The position numbers and the translations under genes are program-made. Shown piece after piece: positions 36,772 through 48,768 of a stretch of 64,000 nucleotides of DNA. Source of the stretch: Roseinatronobacter sp. S2 (lineage in GTDB: Bacteria > Pseudomonadota > Alphaproteobacteria > Rhodobacterales > Rhodobacteraceae); contig NZ_CP121113.1 of the NCBI RefSeq assembly GCF_029581395.1, forward strand, positions 1,050,001 through 1,114,000, given 5' to 3'. Each line of letters begins with the position of its first letter. Within the stretch, counting starts at the first letter, position 1. Below the pieces are notes generated by a model. It was not told the DNA's origin. It saw only the letters and a program-made list of their open reading frames with translations, and searched no databases.

Positions 36772-37899
36772 ATGAAACTTGCGGTCGTCGGACGTGGGCT
36801 CATTGGTGCAGCTGCAGCGCGCCATCTGGCCGGAATGGGCCATGAGGTTGCGTTGATCGGGCCCGATGAGCCCGCGAACTTTGCGCGCCATGATGGCGTG
36901 TTCGGCAGCCATTTTGATGAGGGGCGGATCACCCGAAGCCTGGATTCAAACCCTTTCTGGAGCGAAGTGAACCGCGCCTCGATCGCGCGCTACGACGAGA
37001 TTACGGCGCAAAGCGGCGTGGACTTTTACTGGGAAGTCGGCGCGCTGCATATCGGCCTCGCCGAGGACGAAGACATCGCCGCCATCGGCAGGATCGCCGC
37101 CGAAGCGGGCATTCCCTGCGAAGCCTATACTGACGCGGAACTGGCCGTGCGGTTTCCGTATCTCGCCATCGCCGCCGGAACGAGGGGGTATTTCGAGCCG
37201 CGCAATGCCGGTTATATCAGCCCGCGCCGCCTTGTCCGGGCACAGACCATCGCCGCCGAACGCTTTGGGACGCGGATCATCAATGCAACCGCTCTGGGGA
37301 TTTCGGAAAGCGCCTCGGGCGTGACGATCCGGACGACATCGGGCGATGTCTGGGCCGCGCGCGCCCTTGTTGCGGCGGGCGGACATACCGAATCCCTGCT
37401 CGAGCAATCGTTGGGGTTCACGGTCTTTGCGCGCACGGTCGCATTGTTCCGGCTTGGTGCGGCAGAGGTGCAGCGCCTGTCCGACATGCCATCAATCCGG
37501 TGTTTTGGGCCCAAGGGCGAGACACCCTATATCCTGCCGCCAATCCCCTATCCGGACGGCCAGACATGGCTGAAGCTCGGGGGCGATCCGGTGGACACAC
37601 AGCTTGAGAACGAGGCAGAAATAAAAGACTGGTTCCGCTCGGGTGGCTCTGGCGTTGTAGCCGATATGCTTGAACAGCAGATTCTTGCCCGTATCCCCGC
37701 TCTCGCAATTGAAGAGCGCCGCGCGGTGCCTTGCATGACCACTTTCACCAGATCAGGCCTTCCCTGCATCGGCCCCTTGTCCGAGCACGTTTCGGTCGCA
37801 TCCGGCGGTTGCGGTGCGGGTGCCAAATGTTCGGACGAACTCGGCAGGCTTGGTGCCATGGCGCTGTTGGGCGAGGTCAGGCAGGAGCTTGCACCGTGA
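36772..37899 (+). CDS. FAD-dependent oxidoreductase (DAO/sarcosine-oxidase family)
   Basis: A 375-residue flavoenzyme. The Rossmann dinucleotide motif is at the N-terminus (VVGRGLIGAAAARHLAGMG). A substrate-domain stretch reads YFEPRNAGYISPRRLVRAQT, and the second FAD-contact region is at SVASGGCGAGAKCSDELGRL. Enzymes of this group oxidise amines such as sarcosine or D-amino acids and pass electrons to oxygen or a partner. The substrate is not evident. The ATG at 36772 places GRGLIG at the expected position. It stands alone between copper-gene fragments and an orphan gene. Confidence 0.85.
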   Translation: MKLAVVGRGLIGAAAARHLAGMGHEVALIGPDEPANFARHDGVFGSHFDEGRITRSLDSNPFWSEVNRASIARYDEITAQSGVDFYWEVGALHIGLAEDEDIAAIGRIAAEAGIPCEAYTDAELAVRFPYLAIAAGTRGYFEPRNAGYISPRRLVRAQTIAAERFGTRIINATALGISESASGVTIRTTSGDVWAARALVAAGGHTESLLEQSLGFTVFARTVALFRLGAAEVQRLSDMPSIRCFGPKGETPYILPPIPYPDGQTWLKLGGDPVDTQLENEAEIKDWFRSGGSGVVADMLEQQILARIPALAIEERRAVPCMTTFTRSGLPCIGPLSEHVSVASGGCGAGAKCSDELGRLGAMALLGEVRQELAP

Positions 37900-38201
37900 T
37901 CCGCGTTGGCGCTGATCCGGAACCCTTGGTGGGACCGGAGTTGGTCGTGCGCGGCCCTCTTCTGCCGTTCAGCTTGGCTCACATGCCGCGGTGCCGCTTC
38001 ATCAAACCGGACACACGGGCATCGCGCAGCAATTATTGATATTGAATGTCGCTGATGCGGGACCTTCCGGTCATTGGTTGCAAGCGCTCAGGCTTCGTTC
38101 GAGAAAGCGGCATCCCAGGCGCTGTTGGGCAAGAGCGGTCGTTCGCTCCAGTGAAGGCGACGATCAACCGTGAGCGCTTTGCTGCTGTTAGCGGATCTTT
38201 C

Positions 38202-38603
38202 TCATTGAGGCGTGTTCGCGAAAACTTTGAACCGAAACCCGTTCCACGTTGGCCCTGAATACCTTTCCCTAATCTTCCAGGTTTTGTCGAATGGTTCTTC
38301 GAGAACCGACCTAAACCAGCCGTAACGAATGCGATATCGACCGGAGAGGATACCGTCCATATCTTCAATAAAACCATCGAAAGCTTCTGGACAAGGAAAG
38401 GCACTACCGCCGAAAAACTCACCGACGCCAAACGAGATTTCATCAATGTTCCCAAAACACATCCAAACTTTCTCTTGCAAACCAATTTGGCGATCATAAA
38501 CAACACAAATGTCGCCATCGTCATAAGTTTTTCGCTCGCATATGAGATTGAACCTCCGTCCAAACCCAGAGAAAATCTCTTCTGCCTGCTCGGACAAATT
38601 CAT
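38202..38603 (-). CDS. Orphan 133-residue protein, possibly an immunity-type protein
   Basis: It starts at the ATG 38603 (MNLSEQAEEIFSGFGRRFNL). The product is acidic and aromatic-rich (VWMCFGNIDEISFGVGEFFG) without signal peptide or membrane segment. Small acidic orphan proteins with this look are often immunity proteins of polymorphic toxins, but I do not recognise a family and no toxin gene is adjacent. Its AT-rich codon use differs from its neighbours, suggesting transfer. A perfect palindrome TGCAACGTTGCA at 38642-38653, just upstream, could be an operator. 38654-38892 holds no other gene. Confidence 0.5.
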   Translation of the reverse strand: MNLSEQAEEIFSGFGRRFNLICERKTYDDGDICVVYDRQIGLQEKVWMCFGNIDEISFGVGEFFGGSAFPCPEAFDGFIEDMDGILSGRYRIRYGWFRSVLEEPFDKTWKIRERYSGPTWNGFRFKVFANTPQ

Positions 38604-38892
38604 TTGTCTTCCATTGTCTAATCTTGCCGCTCCTGCCAATATGCAACGTTGCAACAATCGTGTCGAGATTGCACTCCTACGTCGTGCAGGCCATCACTCA
38701 GCGGCGGTTTCCGTGACACGGGGTATTCCGACGTAAAAGCACCGCGACGACTCTCTCTGCCGGGGCACACTGACGTCACCACACAAGGTTCGGTTCAACA
38801 AAAGACTCTGTGCTGCTTAACCGTTTGAAACCGGCTGAAGAACATGAATTCTGTCAGTCGCGCATGCAAAAGCGTATGCTCCGATCCGGTGG

Positions 38893-42460
<3,568 letters not shown>

Positions 42461-42463
42461 CGC

Positions 42464-42685
42464 TTAGGCCAGTCGGCTGATCAGATCGGGGCGGAACCCT
42501 GCCCAGTGGTCTGTGCCCGCAACAACGACGGGAACCTGCCGGTAGCCCAGTTCTGTCACGCGGGTCATGGCATCGTCATTCCTGGTCAGGTCGATCACAT
42601 TGTAATCAAGGCCGCGCGCTTCCAGTGCGCGCGTGGTTGCAGTGCATTGCACGCAAGCGGGTTTGGAATAAACGGTGATGGTCAT
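42464..42685 (-). CDS. nrdH: NrdH redoxin
   Basis: A 73-residue glutaredoxin-like electron donor for class Ib ribonucleotide reductase. It starts MTITVYSKPACVQCTATTRA with the active CVQC and has the NrdH-type end QVPVVVAGTDHWAGFRPD. AAAGGGAC precedes the ATG at 42685, so upstream in-frame starts (which fall in the riboswitch) are wrong. First gene of the operon. Confidence 0.95.
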   Translation of the reverse strand: MTITVYSKPACVQCTATTRALEARGLDYNVIDLTRNDDAMTRVTELGYRQVPVVVAGTDHWAGFRPDLISRLA

Positions 42686-42796
42686 GGTCTGGTCCCTTTC
42701 ATTGTGCTGGGCAAGGGACACCGGACCGGCGGCTGCCTGCGGCAAACCGTCTGTCATGCGCGCCCCCAAGGCCCTCCGCCTTCGGTCGTCATCTCT

Positions 42797-42972
42797 CGCG
42801 CTCTGGCAGGTCTCCTGGCTTGCGGGTCGATGCGCGGCTGGCCTTCCCAGGGGTTCCCCCAGTGGCATGTCAGCTTCACTCGCCGCTTACAGTTGCGGGG
42901 GCAGCGCCGGATTTGACCTGATAATCGCACCGGCTTCCCTCTTAGCCCGTGATAGGAGTCGCGGGCACCAAA
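42797..42972 (-). promoter_or_regulatory. Cobalamin riboswitch controlling nrdHIEF
   Basis: Read on the minus strand it has the conserved elements in order: a GAGGGAAGCCGGTG region, the core GCCCCCGCAACTGTAAGCGG, GGGAAGGCC, and the B12 box AGCCAGGAGACCTGCC (42805-42820). It lies about 110 bases ahead of nrdH. With B12 bound it should lower expression of this B12-independent reductase, as reported for other bacteria that also have a B12-dependent class II enzyme (expected elsewhere in this genome). Confidence 0.92.
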
Positions 42973-42975
42973 GCA

Positions 42976-43019
42976 ACTGCATATTGGGGTAGGGGGCGCG
43001 TGGATGTCAATATATAGAT
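42976..43019 (-). promoter_or_regulatory. Possible tandem NrdR boxes
   Basis: GCATATTGG around 42979-42987 and CAATATATAG at 43008-43017 resemble the NrdR box core and are centred about 30 bases apart, the usual spacing of paired boxes in front of nrd operons. They lie just upstream of the riboswitch start. The matches are partial. Confidence 0.35.
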
Positions 43020-43079
43020 TTCAACTACGGAATGTAGAAACAGAACGCTTGCAGCCAGTAAATTTTGCGCATACGGATG

Positions 43080-43255
43080 TGGCGTCGGTTTCCGCAAGGA
43101 ATCAAAAGGGAATCCGTCGCCGGTTCGCCGGTGAAACGGAACTGCCCCCGCAACTGTAGGCGGCGAGCGTGCAGCGAAATACCACTGTGGCAATTGCCAT
43201 GGGAAGGTCGCTGTCCGTGATGACCCGTCAGTCAGGAGACCTGCCGACAATGTAG
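43080..43255 (+). promoter_or_regulatory. Cobalamin riboswitch controlling the importer operon
   Basis: Plus-strand elements in order: AAAAGGGAATCCG, the core TGCCCCCGCAACTGTAGGCG, CCATGGGAAGG, and the B12 box AGTCAGGAGACCTGCC (43230-43245). It is followed by about 180 bases of leader to the first transporter gene. It diverges from the nrd riboswitch, with only about 110 bases between them for both promoters. Confidence 0.92.
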
Positions 43256-43432
43256 CAACGCGAACCGGGCGGGGTGTCCGGAGAGGTGTCGAATGATTAA
43301 TTCCCAAAGACGTCCTTTCATGGCCGTCATAGCCAGAACACCTGCACCTGCCAGTCCGGCAGTCACGGCATTCAGCCCATGGGTCGGCAATCCCTCCCTG
43401 TCTCCGGTCGTATTATCTCTTGGAGACGACCC

Positions 43433-44443
43433 ATGTTCAGAAGATCACTTGCGGCAGCCAGCTGCGCTGCCCTCTCGCTTGCACTTCCCGTGCAAGCCGA
43501 CACCGTCTACCCCCTAACGCTGACCAATTGCGGGGTTGAAGTCACATTTGATGCTGCGCCCGAAAGCGTGGTCACTGTCGGACAGGCCGCAACCGAAATC
43601 CTGTATTCACTGGGCCTTGGCGACAAGGTTCAGGGCACATCTGTCTGGTTTACGGATGTCCTGCCAGAATTCGAGGTGTTGAATGCCGGTATCGCGCGGA
43701 TGGCCGATAATGACCCGAGTTTTGAAAGCGTCGTGGCCAAGCGTCCGGGACTGGTGGCCGTGCAGTATGAATGGCATGTCGGCGCGCAGGGAATTGTCGC
43801 AACCCGCGAACAATTCGCGGATCTTGGTATCCCGACCTATACATTGCCTGCCGATTGCGTTGGCAAGGATAACACTGCCGGGTCTGATGGCACCCGGCTT
43901 GAGATGTATGCGATGGACAGCCTCTATCAGGGAATCATGGAACTGGCGCAGATCTTCGATGTCAGTGAGCGGGGCGAAGCGCTGGTTGCAGATCTGAGAG
44001 CGCGCGAGGCGGCCGCGATTGAAAAAGCACAGGCGCTGGATCTTGATGGCGCCTCTGCGGTATTCTGGTTCTCCTCTGCCGAAATGGATATCGACCCCTA
44101 TGTCGCGGGGCAGGGGGGCGCGCCCGCCTATATGATGCATGCGCTTGGACTTGAGAATGTGGTCCGCAGCGATGAGGAATGGCCTGTCGTAAGCTGGGAA
44201 TCCATCGCGCGCGCCAACCCGACTGTCATTGTCGCCGCCCGGATGGAACGGCGCCGTTTCGACGCCGATGATATCGACAATAAGCTGGAATTCCTGCGCA
44301 GTGATCCTGTCGTCAGCCTGATGGATGCCGTCACGAAGGACAGGATCGTCATTCTGGACGCCCATAGCATGGACCCGTCGATCCGCAATATCGCAGCGCT
44401 CGAAACGCTGGCCGAAGCACTGGCAGGGGCTGATCTGCAATGA
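43433..44443 (+). CDS. ABC transporter binding protein (BtuF/iron-complex type), copy 1
   Basis: A 336-residue periplasmic binding protein from the ATG at 43433 (GGAGAC upstream). The signal peptide is about 1-20 (SLAAASCAALSLALPVQADT). It has a class III fold: VVTVGQAATEILYSLGLGDK at the N-lobe, SFESVVAKRPGLVAVQYEWH, and a helix-backbone hinge. Control by a cobalamin riboswitch makes cobalamin or another corrinoid the likely ligand. The signature DNDPSFE is shared with the paralogue at 47448. The stop overlaps the permease start by 4 bases. Confidence 0.87.
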   Translation: MFRRSLAAASCAALSLALPVQADTVYPLTLTNCGVEVTFDAAPESVVTVGQAATEILYSLGLGDKVQGTSVWFTDVLPEFEVLNAGIARMADNDPSFESVVAKRPGLVAVQYEWHVGAQGIVATREQFADLGIPTYTLPADCVGKDNTAGSDGTRLEMYAMDSLYQGIMELAQIFDVSERGEALVADLRAREAAAIEKAQALDLDGASAVFWFSSAEMDIDPYVAGQGGAPAYMMHALGLENVVRSDEEWPVVSWESIARANPTVIVAARMERRRFDADDIDNKLEFLRSDPVVSLMDAVTKDRIVILDAHSMDPSIRNIAALETLAEALAGADLQ

Positions 44444-45483
44444 CGATGCAGGCCGCTCCCGCCAGTTCAGCCCTGCGTCCCGTCGCGTACTGGGGCGTCT
44501 CGGGAGCGGCCATTCTTCTGGTGGCGATCCTTGCCGGTGTCGTCATCGGCGAAACGCCACTGTCCCTGGCCATGGTCGGCGCTGTCTTTGCAAACAACCT
44601 GTGGAACGCCGGGTTCGTTGTCGACCCGATTGATGCCGGCATTATCTGGAGTTACCGCCTGCCGCGCACACTGGTCGCTGCAGCTTGCGGTGCAGGGCTT
44701 GCGCTTTCGGGGGTCGTGCTGCAGGCGCTTGTGCGCAATGCGCTGGCCGATCCTTATCTTCTGGGTGTGTCTGCCGGGGCGGGAACCGGTGCTGTTGCGG
44801 TCACAATTCTTGGTCTGGGTGGCGGCGCCATCGGCATATCAGCCGGGGCGTTTGGGGGTGCGACGCTGGCCTTTGTGCTGGTCGCGGCACTGGCGCGCGC
44901 GGCGGGTGGCGGATCGGCGCAGCTGGTGTTGGCAGGTATTGCCGGATCACAACTTTTCAATGCGCTGACATCTTTCTTCATCGCGAAATCTGCCAATGCA
45001 GAACAGGCACGCGGCATCATGTTCTGGCTTCTGGGTAACCTGTCGGGCGTGCGCTGGCCGGATGTGTGGCTGGCCACGCCTGCCGCAGGGTTTGGGCTTC
45101 TCGCCTGCCTGTGGTTCACCCGCGCGATGGACGCCTTTTCCTTCGGTGCGTCTTCAGCGGCATCGCTCGGCATTTCGGTGCGTCAGGTGCAGATCGTGTT
45201 GATCGGGGCAGTCACGCTGATGACCGCCACAATGGTCAGCCTTGTCGGTTCTATCGGCTTCGTCGGACTGGTAATCCCGCATGCGATGCGATTTGTCGTC
45301 GGGTCGCGGCATGGCCTGCTGGTTCCGGCATCGGCTCTGGCGGGGGCGGTGTTCCTGATCGCCGCCGATATCGTATCGCGCATCCTGATCCCGGGGCAGG
45401 TGGTGCCCATCGGCGTTGTGACAGCATTGGTCGGCGCGCCCGGCTTTGCAATCATCCTGATCCGCAACAGGAGGCGGCTTTGA
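44440..45483 (+). CDS. FecCD/BtuC-type ABC permease
   Basis: A 347-residue permease with about ten helices, typical of the BtuC/FecCD family. Conserved blocks are YRLPRTLVAAACGAGLALSG, LVRNALADPYLLGVSAGAGT, IGFVGLVIPHAMRFVVGSRH and LIPGQVVPIGVVTALVGAPG. It forms the membrane channel for the binding proteins in this operon. The end overlaps the ATPase gene (TTGA). Confidence 0.93.
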   Translation: MTMQAAPASSALRPVAYWGVSGAAILLVAILAGVVIGETPLSLAMVGAVFANNLWNAGFVVDPIDAGIIWSYRLPRTLVAAACGAGLALSGVVLQALVRNALADPYLLGVSAGAGTGAVAVTILGLGGGAIGISAGAFGGATLAFVLVAALARAAGGGSAQLVLAGIAGSQLFNALTSFFIAKSANAEQARGIMFWLLGNLSGVRWPDVWLATPAAGFGLLACLWFTRAMDAFSFGASSAASLGISVRQVQIVLIGAVTLMTATMVSLVGSIGFVGLVIPHAMRFVVGSRHGLLVPASALAGAVFLIAADIVSRILIPGQVVPIGVVTALVGAPGFAIILIRNRRRL

Positions 45484-46253
45484 GACTTGAAACCCATGAT
45501 CTCGGGTGGAACGCTGGCGTCCGCCGGATCGTCAATGCGGTGTCGCTGGCAATCCAACCCGGCGAGACATTTGGCCTTGTGGGACCGAACGGATCGGGCA
45601 AGTCCACACTGCTGCGTCTGATGGCCGGGCTGGTCCCACGCGCGCAAGGAACGGTGTTGCTGGATGGCCAGCCCATCACGGCGCTGACCCGGCGAGAGGT
45701 GGCGCAACGGATCGCCATTGTCGAGCAAATGGCTGACACTTCTGAAGCGCTCACTGTCCGCGATGCGGTTGAACTTGGCCGCACGCCGTGGCTGTCGGCT
45801 TTAGCGCCCTTCGGCCCGACGGATACGATGATCGTGGATGAGGCGCTAAGTGCCGTCGGAATGCGCGACATGGCAAGCCACGCATGGTCAACCCTGTCCG
45901 GCGGGGAGCGCCAGCGTGTGCATATTGCCCGCGCGCTGGCCCAGCGACCGCGCCTGATGATGCTGGACGAGCCGACGAACCATCTGGACATCCATCATCA
46001 ACTTTCCCTGCTGCGCCTGATCAGCCGCCTGCCTGTCACGGTCGTCATGGCGCTGCATGACCTGAATCAGGCCATGGCCTGCGACCGGCTGGGGGTGATG
46101 CAGGACGGTCATCTTGTCGCCTGTGGCCCCCCGCAAAATGTTCTGACACCGCAACGGATGGCCGCCATTTTCCGCGTCCGCGCGACGCCGCTCTGCGATC
46201 CCGCCGACAATGCCACGATTTTCCGTTTTCACAATCTGGAGGAGTCTTCATGA
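45480..46253 (+). CDS. ABC transporter ATPase (BtuD/FecE type)
   Basis: A 257-residue ATPase. Walker A GPNGSGKST, signature LSGGERQRVHIARAL, Walker B LMMLDEPTNHLD, H-loop ALHDLNQA. The TTG at 45480 overlaps the permease stop and gives the usual N-terminus (LRLETHDLGWNAGVRRIVNA); far-upstream in-frame starts lie inside the permease gene. It energises import and overlaps the pseudoazurin gene by 4 bases. Confidence 0.93.
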   Translation: MRLETHDLGWNAGVRRIVNAVSLAIQPGETFGLVGPNGSGKSTLLRLMAGLVPRAQGTVLLDGQPITALTRREVAQRIAIVEQMADTSEALTVRDAVELGRTPWLSALAPFGPTDTMIVDEALSAVGMRDMASHAWSTLSGGERQRVHIARALAQRPRLMMLDEPTNHLDIHHQLSLLRLISRLPVTVVMALHDLNQAMACDRLGVMQDGHLVACGPPQNVLTPQRMAAIFRVRATPLCDPADNATIFRFHNLEESS

Positions 46254-46672
46254 AATACTTAGCCGCATTTTTCCTCGGTTGGCTGGCCGTCAGCCCCGCC
46301 CTGGCCGAGACCCATGAAGTCAAGATGTATTCGCGTAACGAACATGGGCCGATGATCTATGAACCCGAATTCCTGAACATCGAACCGGGCGACAGCGTTC
46401 GGTTTATCCCCACCCAGTCCGGCCATAATGCCGAAACGATTGCCACCATGATCCCGGCAGGTGCAGAGCCCTTCAGAAGCCGGATCAACGAGGATTTTAC
46501 CGTCACCCTTACCGAACCCGGCCTCTATGGCATCAAATGCACCCCGCATTATGCTATGGGAATGGTGATGCTGATCGAGGTTGGTGAACCAACTGCGCGC
46601 GCGCTTCCGCAAGACCTGCCGGAACGCGCCCGTGAACGGTTCGAAACGATTTTGAAGGCCGCGGCACAGTGA
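46250..46672 (+). CDS. Pseudoazurin (blue copper protein) within the B12 operon
   Basis: A 140-residue periplasmic cupredoxin. The signal peptide is 1-19 (KYLAAFFLGWLAVSPALAE). Copper ligands are at the expected places: H59 (SGHNAET), C97, H100 and M105 (GIKCTPHYAMGMVML). Pseudoazurins normally carry electrons to periplasmic reductases such as nitrite reductase. Here the gene overlaps both neighbours by 4 bases in a riboswitch-controlled corrinoid-import operon, so a redox role in handling the imported cofactor is possible but inferred. Confidence 0.93.
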   Translation: MKYLAAFFLGWLAVSPALAETHEVKMYSRNEHGPMIYEPEFLNIEPGDSVRFIPTQSGHNAETIATMIPAGAEPFRSRINEDFTVTLTEPGLYGIKCTPHYAMGMVMLIEVGEPTARALPQDLPERARERFETILKAAAQ

Positions 46673-47436
46673 CAGCAAACCATGATCTGGTCGAGGATAT
46701 TCGCGATTACTGGTCGCGGCGCGCGCAGACCTTTGATCTGGCTTTCGGGCATCATATCGCGCCGGGGCCAGAGGCTGCCGCATGGGCCGCACCGATGGCA
46801 CATCTGGGGGCTGCGCCCGCGCGCGTGCTGGAACTGGCCTGCGGGACGGGAGAGGTGACGCAGCTTGTTCATGGTCTGGGCCATGATGTGACAGCACTGG
46901 ATTTTTCGGAACAGATGCTGGCAGTGGCGCGGGCCAAACATGCCGGCAAGCCGCGCCTTCGCTTCATCCTGGCCGATGCGCAGAACACGATGGAGCCGGA
47001 GGCAAGTTTTGATGCGATTCTGTGTCGCCATCTGGTCTGGACATTGACCGACCCGCAAGCTGCATTTGCCGAATGGTTCCGGGTTTTGCGCCCCGGTGGG
47101 CGACTGCTGGTTTACGATGGCGACTGGACACGGCCGCGCCCTTCCGGGCGGCTGGCGGCGTGGATTCTGGCCCGGTGGGAGCAGATTGCCCCCGATCCTT
47201 ACTATGACGGCGCCCTGAGCGTGCGCCACGCCGGTATCATGCGGCGGTTGCCGTTCTCGCAAGGACTGACTTTTGCCCGGATTGCACCTGTGTTGCAGCA
47301 GGCGGGTTTTGCCGATGTCCGGAAGATTCCGCACGATCCCATCGCCAGGGCACAACGCGCCAACCAGGGTTTGCGCAATCGCCTGCGCACACGGGTCTAC
47401 CGTCGTTTCATCCTGATCGCAGAAAAACCACATTGA
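46669..47436 (+). CDS. Class I SAM-dependent methyltransferase
   Basis: A 255-residue methyltransferase. Motif I VLELACGTGEVTQLVHGLG, then ALDFSEQMLAVARAKH, FILADAQN, and FRVLRPGGRLLVYDGDW. The C-terminal region is specific to this subgroup and its substrate is unknown. The GTG start overlaps the pseudoazurin stop and its own stop lies beside the second binding-protein gene. Placement between transport genes under a B12 riboswitch suggests modification of a corrinoid or of a metallophore, without direct proof. Confidence 0.85.
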   Translation: MTANHDLVEDIRDYWSRRAQTFDLAFGHHIAPGPEAAAWAAPMAHLGAAPARVLELACGTGEVTQLVHGLGHDVTALDFSEQMLAVARAKHAGKPRLRFILADAQNTMEPEASFDAILCRHLVWTLTDPQAAFAEWFRVLRPGGRLLVYDGDWTRPRPSGRLAAWILARWEQIAPDPYYDGALSVRHAGIMRRLPFSQGLTFARIAPVLQQAGFADVRKIPHDPIARAQRANQGLRNRLRTRVYRRFILIAEKPH

Positions 47437-47447
47437 AAGGACAGCCC

Positions 47448-48461
47448 ATGAAAATTTACCCAGCTTTTGCCGCTCTGCTGGTTTCATCGTCTCTGATGTC
47501 AGGCGCCGCACAGGCCAACCCGACTGACTATCCGCTGACGATTGAGAATTGTGGCAGAACACTTGTTTTTGAAGAGCCACCTGAGAAGGTGGTCTCCCTT
47601 GGGCAAGCCGTCCATGAGATCCTGTTTGCGCTGGATCTGGGCGACAGGATCGCCGGAACTGCCGTCTGGCTTGGACCGTTGCCCGAAGCGTTTCAGGCTG
47701 CAAATGCCGGTATTCCCCGCCTCGCTGACGAGGCCCCGGGCTTCGAATCTGTGGTCAGTGTCAAACCCTCGCTGGTGCTGACAGAATTCGAGTGGCATGT
47801 CGGCCCTCAGGGTGCGGTTGGCACGCCTGGGCAATTCGCGGATCTGGGAATACAGACATGGCAAGCCCCGATGGATTGCACGGGGAAGGACAATTCCTCG
47901 GGCGGCAATGGCAAAAGAATAGAGCCGTTCACAATGGATCAGGTCTATCATGCGATCACGGACCTTGCCGCCATCTTTGATGTGCAGGATCGGGGTGCTG
48001 CGCTGATCGCCGGATTGAAGGCACGCGAAGCTGCGGCGATTGCCCGCGCCGCGAAGGCGAAAGATGTGCCTGTGCTGTTCTGGTTCACCAGTCCCGAGAT
48101 TGACGTGGACGCTTCGGTCGCGGGCAGCAATGGTGCCCCTGCCTATATGCTGAGCAGCCTGAGTGCGCGCAATGTCATCAGCTCTGACGATGAATGGCCA
48201 TGGGTCAGCTGGGAGACAATCGCCAGATCCGGCCCTTCTGTGATTGTCCTGGCCGGCATGGATCGCCGGTTCAATCAGGGCGACGATGCCGCAAACAAGA
48301 TCGCGTTTCTGACGCGTGACCCGGTTGCCAGCCAGATCCCTGCCGTGCAGGCCGGGCATTACTTCGTCATGCGCGCCAAGGCGATGAACCCTTCAATGCG
48401 CACGATCGACGGGATTGAGGAGCTGGCCGATAAGATCGTCGAGTTTGGTTTGACCCAATAG
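47448..48461 (+). CDS. ABC transporter binding protein, copy 2 (paralogue)
   Basis: A 337-residue paralogue of the protein at 43433, with the same layout and motifs (DYPLTIENCGRTLVF, VVSLGQAVHEILFALDLGDR, APGFESVVSVKPSLVLTEFE, DCTGKDNSSG against DCVGKDNTAG). The signal peptide is 1-25. AAAGGAC precedes the ATG at 47448. Two binding proteins for one permease suggest two related ligands, for instance cobalamin and a precursor, or distinct affinities. Confidence 0.87.
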   Translation: MKIYPAFAALLVSSSLMSGAAQANPTDYPLTIENCGRTLVFEEPPEKVVSLGQAVHEILFALDLGDRIAGTAVWLGPLPEAFQAANAGIPRLADEAPGFESVVSVKPSLVLTEFEWHVGPQGAVGTPGQFADLGIQTWQAPMDCTGKDNSSGGNGKRIEPFTMDQVYHAITDLAAIFDVQDRGAALIAGLKAREAAAIARAAKAKDVPVLFWFTSPEIDVDASVAGSNGAPAYMLSSLSARNVISSDDEWPWVSWETIARSGPSVIVLAGMDRRFNQGDDAANKIAFLTRDPVASQIPAVQAGHYFVMRAKAMNPSMRTIDGIEELADKIVEFGLTQ

Positions 48462-48479
48462 GCGCTGCGCTGTGCCGCA

Positions 48480-48672
48480 GACGCGATGGCATAGAGGAGA
48501 TCGCGGGTTTCGCGGATAGCGTCCACGCTGCGTCTGGTGTGGACGCTCCAAGCCCAAGAGAGCCCGGGGCACCGGCCTTCGCCACGGCGGCACCCATGGC
48601 CAGGGTGAAAACGTCGGCCATGGGTGCCCGTATAGTTGGGACGGCGAGAGGAAGATCATCTGGCAAGTCCAT
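48480..48672 (-). pseudogene. Nitronate monooxygenase N-terminal remnant
   Basis: From the ATG at 48672 the frame reads LAVPTIRAPMADVFTLAMGA then GAPGSLGLGASTPDAAW, the start of 2-nitropropane dioxygenase/nitronate monooxygenase proteins. It then shifts frame; AIRETRDLLYAIA continues in another frame. The rest of the gene, about 250 residues, is missing. A relic, possibly a source of intergenic DNA between the two operons. Confidence 0.7.
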
Positions 48673-48768
48673 GTCAGGCCAATTTGAACCTCGGCTAGTC
48701 AAGGTTCAGTGCCGCCAATACAAGTTCCGATCTCAAGACGTAATCCGGTCAATACCTCGTCCTCAGCA

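Noticed and set aside
37897..38039. Short frame after the FAD oxidoreductase
   Set aside because: Only 47 codons with no ribosome site or domain.
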